Of a DNA stretch of 28,708 bases, positions 15,631-22,293 are shown one piece after another. Source of the stretch: Clostridia bacterium (GTDB taxonomy: Bacteria; Bacillota_A; Clostridia; Christensenellales; CAG-138); the NCBI GenBank assembly GCA_017553815.1, contig JAFZJT010000208.1, positions 1 to 28,708 on the forward strand, given 5' to 3'. The notes beneath the pieces were generated by a model. That model saw only the letters and a program-made list of their open reading frames with translations. It was not told where the DNA came from and searched no databases. Each line of letters opens with the position of its first letter. Position 1 is the first letter of the stretch. A program made the translations under genes and the position numbers.

Positions 15631-16977
15631 GTGAGAAAAGCCAAATACGAAGAGTATACGAATCCCCAGCTGCACAGCGCCGCAGCCGAGGAAAAGAAGG
15701 AAAAAGGAAAAACAATCTATTTGATCGCGCTCATCGTGCTGCTTTCGGTTGGCGGCGTGTATGGGCTGTTTGCGTTTTTGATGAAGGCATCGCACCGCGA
15801 TCCCGGCTACTATAAGCTCGAAGCGCCAAAGAGCGATGTCGCGCCGCTGTACGCCGGCGACTATACCTTCGCGCACTATTTCGATGGCGACAGCATCGAG
15901 ATAAAGAACGCCGTGGAAGCCTGCTCGAAGACCTATGGCGACATCCTGCTCAGGCTCTATAAGCTCACCGATGCGAAAACTCAATACGAGGGCATTAAGA
16001 ATATCGCCTATCTGAACGCGCATAAGGGCGAGGCGGTCGAGCTTGAAAAGGCGCTTTTCGATATCCTCGTTTCGGCACACGAGCTGACTCGGTACGGCAG
16101 ATTCAGCATGTTCGCGGGCGCGCTCGACTCCGCTTGGAACGATATCGTTTTTTGCGACGATCCGCAGGAGTTCGATCCGTTGGTAAATGTGGATCAGAGA
16201 TCGCGCATCGCTTCGGTTGTCGAGTGCATTAAAAACAAAGACAACTTCACCTTTGAGATCGTGAACGCCGAAAATCATATCGTCCGTTTCGACACCTCAG
16301 AGGATTACAATAGGCTTTCTAAGGAAAACGAGCTCGCCGAAACCATCATCGACCTTGGGCATCTTCGCGACGCGTTCGTTATCGACGCCGTTTGCGCGCT
16401 CATGGAGCAGCAGGGCTACGATAACGGCTATATGACGAGCCGCAGCGGCGTTACCAAGGCGCTTTCAAAGATGAGCGCCGAGGGGCATGAATACGTTTCC
16501 TACGGCCTTGTAAACGGCGAGGCGGTGCAGGCATATTCCGTTCAGATGACGCCCGGAAGCGCTTACTGCTCGCTTCGCACGTTCGGTCTTGAGGATGAGG
16601 CGGGCTACTATACGCTTGAAACAGAGGCTGGGGAGCAGCTGCGCCACCCCAACTATTCGTTTGAGAGCGGCGAGGTCTGCGACTGCATGCTCTCCGCATG
16701 CGCCTTAAGCGAGCAGGGAAGCGCCGTGGAAGTATACACACGGGCGTATCTGTATATTTCGGCGCGGGCATTCGGCTTTGAGACCAAGTGGGGCGATTTA
16801 GCAGAGGATCCCGACGAAAACAACCCGAGAGCTGTTCTTGTTTCATTCATACTCAAGGACGAAAGCGCGACAGTCTACGCATCGAGTGCCTTGGTGGAGC
16901 GCATAAAGCTCCTCGATGAAAAACGCTTTGCAATCTCTTCGCTGAATGGCAAGGTGTTAATCCTCAAACACGAATAA
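15631..16977 (+). CDS. Membrane-anchored, degenerate ApbE-like protein
   Basis: 448 residues, GTG start with AAGGAAG 6 nt upstream. A charged cytoplasmic tail (1-27) and one membrane span (28-50) place the rest outside the cell. The outer part follows the ApbE (FAD:protein FMN transferase) order: NIAYLNAHKGEAVELEKALFDIL (like the N-[HPG]-x-V-x-x...LL block), RFSMFAGALDSAW (like TFDPTVGPL..LW), IDLGHLRDAFVID (240-252, like DLGGIAKGYAVD), and RHPNYSFESGEVCDCMLSA (like HIIDPxTGxP...V). The residues normally needed for FAD and magnesium (GG, KG, DP) are replaced, so catalysis is doubtful. It follows the peptide importer genes but behind a terminator. It could instead be a divergent active flavin transferase or a binding protein; the fold call rests on motif order only. 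Confidence 0.6.
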   Translation: MRKAKYEEYTNPQLHSAAAEEKKEKGKTIYLIALIVLLSVGGVYGLFAFLMKASHRDPGYYKLEAPKSDVAPLYAGDYTFAHYFDGDSIEIKNAVEACSKTYGDILLRLYKLTDAKTQYEGIKNIAYLNAHKGEAVELEKALFDILVSAHELTRYGRFSMFAGALDSAWNDIVFCDDPQEFDPLVNVDQRSRIASVVECIKNKDNFTFEIVNAENHIVRFDTSEDYNRLSKENELAETIIDLGHLRDAFVIDAVCALMEQQGYDNGYMTSRSGVTKALSKMSAEGHEYVSYGLVNGEAVQAYSVQMTPGSAYCSLRTFGLEDEAGYYTLETEAGEQLRHPNYSFESGEVCDCMLSACALSEQGSAVEVYTRAYLYISARAFGFETKWGDLAEDPDENNPRAVLVSFILKDESATVYASSALVERIKLLDEKRFAISSLNGKVLILKHE

Positions 16978-16988
16978 AAGCTAATATC

Positions 16989-17020
16989 AAAGGGCTGCGG
17001 ATCGTCCGCAGCCCTTTAAT
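16989..17020. terminator. Strong bidirectional terminator
   Basis: A perfect 13-bp stem AAAGGGCTGCGGA/TCCGCAGCCCTTT with a TCG loop has A3 and T3 at its base, so it can act on both strands. It separates the ApbE-like gene from the convergent lipase gene and abuts the MITE-like element. Confidence 0.85.
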
Positions 17021-17178
17021 ACTAAACTCTGACTAAAACCGGACTTCTTGCCGATTGTTTTCCGCCCTGTCTTTGTCTCTCTTCGCTCAACGATACTCCA
17101 TATCGCCTCGCTCCGTTCGACTTCGACAGGACGAAAAACTCCCCGGCAATTTAATCCGCTTTTAATCAGAGCTTAGTA
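17020..17178. mobile_element. MITE-like element with long terminal inverted repeats
   Basis: The left end starts TACTAAACTCTGACTAAAA and the right end is its imperfect inverse (TTTTAATCAGAGCTTAGTA). Homology between the arms extends about 60 bp inward, through TTGCCG and GTTTTCCGCCCTGTC versus GTTTTTCGTCCTGTC, with roughly four fifths of positions matching and small gaps. TAA lies directly outside both ends and may be a 3-bp target duplication. There is no coding capacity. A half copy is at 4298-4390. The parent transposase family is unknown. Confidence 0.6.
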
Positions 17179-17304
17179 TAAGTTGAGCTATGCACCTGCT
17201 GAATGCCGCATTCAAGCCGGAGCAGCTCCGCGTTCAAGAGCATACGCGGGCGCTTTCGGGCGAAGAAGCTGCGCTAAACAGCTGAACTTGATAGTGCCGC
17301 CGCA
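17179..17304. other. Intergenic stretch between the MITE-like element and the lipase gene
   Basis: No supported gene. It holds a perfect CGGAGC-A-GCTCCG palindrome and, on the minus strand, a short open frame (MLLNAELLRLECGIQQVHSS..., 25 codons) without a ribosome site that ends inside the repeat. No clear minus-strand terminator for the lipase gene is seen here; the hairpin at 16989-17017 could serve. Confidence 0.4.
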
Positions 17305-19992
17305 TCAGTTGAATAGATTTGCACCGATGTTGTTCGCGAGCACATAATAGCTCTCGGTATAGTGCGGGTGCTCAATGCCGCTTATCGCGGAGCGGATTAT
17401 CGCTGCCTTAGCGGCTTCGTATCTGTCAGCTATATCAAGCTCGACCACGAAGCGATAGTTGCTTATCTCTCCGCCCATCTTGGCGGCGAGCACCTGCATG
17501 AAGTACGCGGGAGTCTGGCAGACCTCGAAATCCCAACCGAAGATGAAACGGCCGTCGTAGCGGGTTATCCGGCAGTGGGGCAGCGCGTTCACGGGTATCT
17601 TTGCTATCGCGGTCTCGCGGCTGTTTCGGCTCATTCCGCGGTTTCTGATGGTTATATTGTTGCACGAACCGTCGCCGTGACAGGAGCAGGTGTAGCGGTG
17701 ACACTCAACGTTGGGATCGCCATGAACAACGTTTGTAAGCTCATAAACGGTGTTGTCCATCCCGATGGTATCGGGGTTGTAATCCCAGATATGAGTGAGC
17801 TGCTCCCATTCGTACTCATAGTTGGCGGCAAGGCTCAGCGACGCGGATCGTCCGTACCTGGTGTAGCCCCAACCCTCCATAGGCAGGAAGCAGACGAGGT
17901 CGTCGAGGTTCACGATGTTGAATATGCTGCGGAAGCTGATCGCCTCGTTGCGACTTATTCGGGCGGTGTTCGGTGCGGCGAAGGTGTAGGTGAAGGCGCG
18001 CTTGCCCTCGCGCTCGAGCTTTGCGCCGATGAGATTGGCTATTGCCGCGCCGCGGGAATGACCGGTGATCCAGTAGGTGAGGGTGGAGCGGTCGAGACCG
18101 TGGAGATCGATATAGCTGTTCACGATGGACATGAGCCTGTTTGCCGTCACGTCGAAGCCCTTGTGGTGGCGATAGTTCGTCCATTCGCTTGTTGAAGCGA
18201 ATGTCGAAGCATCGCCCACGTCGAAATTACTGGACCATTCAGCGAGGGTGCCGTTGGTGCCGCGGATGACGAGAGCAAGAACAGTCCTCTCGACGCCTTC
18301 AAATTCGACCGTTCTGTAGCCAAGGGCGATTTCCGAACCGTGATAGTCGGCGGGCGCGATCGAGGCGGAGGAAGCGCTTCTGAACCCCAAAAAGCTCAGC
18401 ATGCCGCGGATGCCGACAGCGGAGCTTGAGTCGTGGTTCGCCGAATCGTAAAGGCTGATCCTGCTTTCGCCGCCGTAGATGACAGAAGCGAGCAGGAGCG
18501 AAGCCTTACTGAGCTGCGGGTTATAGCTTTCGTTGTCTGCGAAGAACCAGCGGTGATCCATGTTCATCGAGATGCTGCTCGTTGCGTGGGCAGTGCGCAG
18601 CTCTCCGTGGAAGGAATTGTCCTTTTTGAGATGGTCGATATCATCGTTTCTGCCGTCGAAATCGGTGTCGGGCAAAACAGGGTTGGAAATGTAATTGTAA
18701 ACGGTAACGCTTGAAGCATCTGAATACATACCCTCGGGGATATCGTATGCATCGAGCACCCAGTTGATGTAGGGAGAAACATCCGCCACGGTGTTTGAAC
18801 CGAGCTCATCAGCATCGGAAACGCCGTCGCCGTCGGTATCGAAGCCATCGTTTGCAAGGGGGCTTGCAAGCTTAACGAGCTGATAATCGCTCAGCAGCAC
18901 CCAAGTGCCATCGTCGATGATCTCTTCGCCGCGAACGCCCTCGGTTTTGCCCGAGGCCTTATAGTTTCCGATAAAGCCGTATGCGGGACTATTAATATGC
19001 CCGAGAAGCCGCTCTGCGTTTATAACGAAATAGCAGCCGCCCTCGGTGACGCAGGTGCAGAGTGTGCTGCCGATGCGTTCGCTCACGCAGGGCTCGATCC
19101 TGCCGTCCTCATAGCGGCAGATCATGAGCGTGGGAAAGCGATCAGTGCTCGATGCGCAATCGAAGGAAAGCTTGAGAGCGAAATCGGAATAGTCGGTTTC
19201 GATAATAACGCTTTTTCCGTATACGGCGGGATTGTTTTTGATGCTGTAGGGATCGGCTGCGCGCACAAAAACATGCTTTTCGATAGCGCCGCGCACATAG
19301 CCCGAAACAGCGGGGATCGCCGCGTTGCTGTCGAATAAGCTTGCGTCAAAAGCCGCTTTATCAAGCGCTTGATTGAATTTTCTTTGACTGTCGGCGGTCT
19401 TGCCGTCGGTAAAGGGGGATTTGGGATCGAGTCCGAGCGCGGCTTCCTCGCCGTCGAGAAGTCCGTCGCTGTCGGTGTCAAGCTTCAAGGGATCCGATGC
19501 GTAAACGCGAACCTCGGCAAGGTCGTCGAGCCCGTCGCCGTCCGTATCGGCATCCGTAAGCGAGGTGCCGCAGCGAACCTCATCGATATTGGAAAGTCCG
19601 TCGCTGTCGGCGTCCTCGTCGGCATCGGAAACGCCGTCGCCGTTCGTGTCAATAAGCAGGGAGTCGGTGCCGAGAACGAAAAGCTCGATATAGTCGTTCA
19701 GCCCATCGCCGTCGGTATCGGCGGCTTCGGGGTCGGTTCCATAGTACTTTTCAAGATAATCTGCTACGCCGTCACCGTCCGTATCGGTGAACTCATCGGA
19801 ATGCATTTCATGGGCGAGGGAACCGTCGATGCGGTGCTTAACGGGATCGGCGGCTGAGAGGGACAAGGATACGCTTTCGGCGTTGACCGGGCGGCTGACG
19901 AGAACCGGAGCAAGAAGAGCCGCACACAGTAACAGAGCGAGCGCTTTGTTCATCTTTTTGCGCAGTCGCTTAAGAGCTGATACAGTATTCAT
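17305..19992 (-). CDS. Secreted class 3-type lipase with thrombospondin type 3 calcium repeats
   Basis: This is an 895-residue exported protein. The start at 19992 is chosen for GGAGG 6 nt upstream and the following signal peptide (Lys/Arg-rich start, hydrophobic 16-31, cut near NAES, 37-40). Residues 66-195 hold five or six calcium-binding repeats of the DTDGDGVADYLE kind; two more are at 385-396 and 442-453. A domain of unknown type lies between (200-370). Residues about 495-770 resemble Lipase_3 alpha/beta hydrolases: nucleophile elbow WITGHSRGAAIANLIG (Ser646), FAAPNTAR after it, and acid region NIVNLDDLVCFLP (Asp697 or Asp698). The catalytic His is uncertain; His757 or His765 are candidates. 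A Cys-rich patch ECHRYTCSCHGDGSC (763-777) may be disulfide-bonded. It probably hydrolyses extracellular lipid esters. It is monocistronic. Confidence 0.85.
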   Translation of the reverse strand: MNTVSALKRLRKKMNKALALLLCAALLAPVLVSRPVNAESVSLSLSAADPVKHRIDGSLAHEMHSDEFTDTDGDGVADYLEKYYGTDPEAADTDGDGLNDYIELFVLGTDSLLIDTNGDGVSDADEDADSDGLSNIDEVRCGTSLTDADTDGDGLDDLAEVRVYASDPLKLDTDSDGLLDGEEAALGLDPKSPFTDGKTADSQRKFNQALDKAAFDASLFDSNAAIPAVSGYVRGAIEKHVFVRAADPYSIKNNPAVYGKSVIIETDYSDFALKLSFDCASSTDRFPTLMICRYEDGRIEPCVSERIGSTLCTCVTEGGCYFVINAERLLGHINSPAYGFIGNYKASGKTEGVRGEEIIDDGTWVLLSDYQLVKLASPLANDGFDTDGDGVSDADELGSNTVADVSPYINWVLDAYDIPEGMYSDASSVTVYNYISNPVLPDTDFDGRNDDIDHLKKDNSFHGELRTAHATSSISMNMDHRWFFADNESYNPQLSKASLLLASVIYGGESRISLYDSANHDSSSAVGIRGMLSFLGFRSASSASIAPADYHGSEIALGYRTVEFEGVERTVLALVIRGTNGTLAEWSSNFDVGDASTFASTSEWTNYRHHKGFDVTANRLMSIVNSYIDLHGLDRSTLTYWITGHSRGAAIANLIGAKLEREGKRAFTYTFAAPNTARISRNEAISFRSIFNIVNLDDLVCFLPMEGWGYTRYGRSASLSLAANYEYEWEQLTHIWDYNPDTIGMDNTVYELTNVVHGDPNVECHRYTCSCHGDGSCNNITIRNRGMSRNSRETAIAKIPVNALPHCRITRYDGRFIFGWDFEVCQTPAYFMQVLAAKMGGEISNYRFVVELDIADRYEAAKAAIIRSAISGIEHPHYTESYYVLANNIGANLFN

Positions 19993-20111
19993 TTTTGACC
20001 TCCATAGATGTTTTAGGCTCGACCCCGCGCTCTTGAACAGGGGTGCGCCTTGATTATGCGGTATAATAATTGTTCCACATACGGTTGTGAAACGGGCGAG
20101 GATATTATACA

Positions 20112-20149
20112 GCATGGTATATTATACCATGCGCTTCGCGCGGTTTCAA
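20112..20149 (-). promoter_or_regulatory. Lipase promoter with a palindromic operator over the minus-10
   Basis: On the minus strand TTGAAA (20149-20144) and TATAAT (20126-20121) are 17 bp apart. The minus-10 lies inside a perfect 21-bp palindrome at 20112-20132 (half-site GCATGGTATA, one-base centre). A dimeric repressor binding here would block RNA polymerase. The leader to the ATG is about 120 nt. The remaining divergent gap to 20373 holds the promoter of the dockerin pseudogene and nothing else I can support. Confidence 0.7.
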
Positions 20150-20258
20150 GCGAAAAATGCTTCAATTTGCCAGGGGAATAGTATATATTAATGCAAAAGC
20201 GCAGGATAAATCGAGTTTTATCTGTGTTAAAACGCATCCGAAACCCGATGTTGGCGTA

Positions 20259-20286
20259 TTGCGATTCTATATAATTGTGGTATAAT
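20259..20286 (+). promoter_or_regulatory. Promoter of the decayed dockerin gene
   Basis: TTGCGA (20259-20264) and TATAAT (20281-20286) are 16 bp apart, with TGG directly before the minus-10. It is well preserved although the gene behind it is broken. Confidence 0.55.
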
Positions 20287-20373
20287 AGAATATGCCGAAT
20301 GACCGAGCGAAACGGCTGTTCGGCTGAACGCTAACGGACTAAAAGACCGAAAAACACGGAAGGAGAAACGAAA

Positions 20374-20693
20374 ATGAAGAAAATCATCAGCATAATGCTT
20401 GCGCTGCTTCTTATCGCGGCGCCGCTGAGAGGGTTCGCGGAGAACACGCTTGAACCCAAGCTCGTTGCGGGAGAAGCGACCCTCGACACCGACGTCGGCG
20501 ATGGCAGGCTGAGCATCCTCTGCTACAATATGGAAGTGTTCAGATAGCGGATGCGATCGTTGCGCTTCGTGCCGCGCTCGGGCTTATCGAGCTGAATCAG
20601 CAACAGACCGCGCTCGGCGATATGGACGATTCGGGCTCCGTAAGCGTTGCGGATGCGGTGATGGTGCTCCGTAAGGCGATGGGCTTGAGATAG
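20374..20693 (+). pseudogene. Remnant of a secreted dockerin protein (deleted and frameshifted)
   Basis: GGAAGGAG, the same ribosome site as the intact dockerin gene, precedes an ATG that opens a signal peptide (MKKIISIMLALLLIAAPLRGFA). The frame runs for 57 codons to a TAG at 20545-20547, ending in GRLSILCYNMEVFR. From about 20530 a different frame encodes a near-complete dockerin, YGSVQIADAIVALRAALG then DMDDSGSVSVADAVMVLRKA, ending at TAG 20691-20693. The signal and the dockerin are thus separated by a frame change, and any catalytic middle is gone. LSILCYN resembles the opening of endonuclease/exonuclease/phosphatase domains, but that is a weak hint. A sequencing or assembly error could explain the frame change but not the missing middle. 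Confidence 0.75.
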
Positions 20694-20713
20694 AGCTCAA
20701 CTTAGAATATAAT
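20685..20713 (+). promoter_or_regulatory. Promoter of the APH-like gene, inside the pseudogene tail
   Basis: TTGAGA (20685-20690) and TATAAT (20708-20713) are 17 bp apart; the minus-35 overlaps the last codons of the dockerin remnant. The leader contains an 8-bp inverted repeat CAGCGGGC/GCCCGCTG (20726-20758) with a 17-nt loop, of unknown role. Confidence 0.6.
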
Positions 20714-20828
20714 ATGACTTGCAAACAGCGGGCTGCCGGGTCAGTGCGGTGCCCGCTGCGAAGTTTGAAAGTGAAAAAATGAACGCTGATCCGAAATAAC
20801 GAACGAGGAAAATAAGGACGGACGCATT

Positions 20829-21911
20829 ATGAATAAAACGGATAAAACAAACGAATTCACCCCAAACGAGCATTACCCCGAAGGCGCTCCCGTGCCTCAG
20901 CGCGGGGATATTACGGCGCTGCTTGTATCATTCGGGATAGACGGAGCAGACGATATCAAGCTTATCGACTCCACGCACGGCGAGGACGACATCCGTCTGA
21001 ATTACGTAATCGATAAAAAGTGGGTGCTCCGCTTCTGCTGCCCCTCCGCAATGAGCGAAACGCGCATGGGCGATCTAAACAGGCTCATCGCGCGCTATCT
21101 CGATTTTGGCCTCGTTTGCCCGCGCTTTATAGCGGACTGGGAGGAAAAGTTCCTGCATCCGTGGGATAATCTCGTCTGCTATCTGTCGGAATACGTCGAT
21201 CTGCCTCTTGCTTCGGAAGCGGAGCTTGAGGATGAAGCGGCGCTCCTTGCCGAGGTGCGCGCAAGCGTTGCCGCGTTCGCGCAGAGGTATAAGGGCGTCG
21301 ATCTTATCGAAACGATGGGCATGTACAGCCTCTTCGATCTCTCGCCCTTTGACATCCCAGTCGGCATCGACGAAAAGCAGGAGAACTTCAACTCGCTTAT
21401 CGAGCTGCTTCAAAGCGAAAATGAAACCGAGCTTGCGGATAAGCTCTTTAAAAGGCATGAAGCCGTTCGCGCCGAGCTGAAGGCGATCTATAGAACCCTG
21501 CCGCGCTGCGTGTTTCAGGGAGACGAGAATTTCTCGAATTTGCTGATTAGGGATGGGCATTTCGCGGGCTTCATCGACTTCAACCTTGCGGGCACGGAGG
21601 TGGTCGTAAATCAGCTTGTGAATATCGCCGATTCCGACTATGCCGAAAACCGGAAGGAACCCATCGGCGCTCTATCAAGGCTTGATAACGCGGTGAACGG
21701 CTTCCGTGAAAGCATGGCGAGAATGCTCGAATATTACGATGCGAGCGAGGAGGAAAGGCGCGCCGCAGCGCTTTATGCATGGATCGTGTTTGTCGCGCAG
21801 TGGCCTATATTCTGCTATTTCAAATGGGCACTGAAAAATGAATTGAGGCAGGAAATACTCGAGCTTATCGCGCTTATCGCGGAGCTTCCGCAGGAAAAAC
21901 TGACGGTTTAA
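20829..21911 (+). CDS. APH/choline kinase-like phosphotransferase
   Basis: 360 residues with the fold signature of aminoglycoside phosphotransferase-type kinases. The catalytic block reads CVFQGDENFSNLLI (227-240), where Asp232 is the usual base and Asn237 binds metal; the metal-binding Asp is in GFIDFNLAG (247-255). The His that most relatives have in HGD is Gln here. The N-terminal lobe contains NYVIDKKWVLRFCCP (58-72) in place of the ATP-binding lysine strand. AAGGA lies 10 nt before the ATG. Small alcohols, sugars or aminoglycosides are possible substrates and the neighbours do not help, so no resistance function should be assumed. Confidence 0.75.
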   Translation: MNKTDKTNEFTPNEHYPEGAPVPQRGDITALLVSFGIDGADDIKLIDSTHGEDDIRLNYVIDKKWVLRFCCPSAMSETRMGDLNRLIARYLDFGLVCPRFIADWEEKFLHPWDNLVCYLSEYVDLPLASEAELEDEAALLAEVRASVAAFAQRYKGVDLIETMGMYSLFDLSPFDIPVGIDEKQENFNSLIELLQSENETELADKLFKRHEAVRAELKAIYRTLPRCVFQGDENFSNLLIRDGHFAGFIDFNLAGTEVVVNQLVNIADSDYAENRKEPIGALSRLDNAVNGFRESMARMLEYYDASEEERRAAALYAWIVFVAQWPIFCYFKWALKNELRQEILELIALIAELPQEKLTV

Positions 21912-21956
21912 AAGAAAAAACATAACTGCGGCGCATTTGCCGTGAAGGAGCGCAAG

Positions 21957-22037
21957 ATGAAAACGACCGAGCTGATGAGGATCATGCATACCGCGGTCAG
22001 GGAGGAAACTCGGGAAAAGATCGACGGAGAGAAGTGA
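21957..22037 (+). CDS. Possible small protein, 26 residues
   Basis: AAGGAG stands 6 nt before an ATG that opens MKTTELMRIMHTAVREETRE and ends at TGA 22035-22037. It is charged and helix-prone. A second tiny frame (16 codons, 22040-22090) follows two bases later. They may be a real small gene or the remains of a larger one. I recognise no family. Confidence 0.3.
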   Translation: MKTTELMRIMHTAVREETREKIDGEK

Positions 22038-22293
22038 CCATGCAGTTTATCTGCAAAGCTCGGCTTGCTTTCGCGCATCCGCATGTTTGAGGAATTGATC
22101 GGAGGTTGACCGAAGGAATGTCCAAAACGGATGCGGCCCACTTTTAAAAACAATTGAACTTATGCGGCGGGGGACTTCATTTTTTTTCCGAGATATGGTA
22201 AAATAGATATAATGGTGTGCTATAGCGTGCCGAAAACACGGGCGATCCCGCGCAGCATGCCGGGAAATCAAACGCGGAAAGGAACTGCTAATC
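22038..22293. other. Intergenic stretch before the glycosyltransferase cluster
   Basis: No confident gene. It contains the second tiny frame mentioned for 21957-22037, an AT-rich T8 run (22180-22187) and the cluster promoter. The TTG start of the next gene is preceded by GGAAAGGAA (22276-22284). Confidence 0.4.
22176..22213 (+). promoter_or_regulatory. Promoter of the membrane glycosyltransferase cluster
   Basis: TTCATT (22176-22181) and TAAAAT (22199-22204) are 17 bp apart with TGG before the minus-10. A second minus-10, TATAAT (22208-22213), lies close by with a poor minus-35. Either could be used; the leader is about 80-90 nt. Confidence 0.5.

Noticed and set aside
17179..17304. Minus-strand 25-codon frame running into the repeat
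   Set aside because: No ribosome site or promoter, and it ends inside the repeat element, so coding is unsupported.
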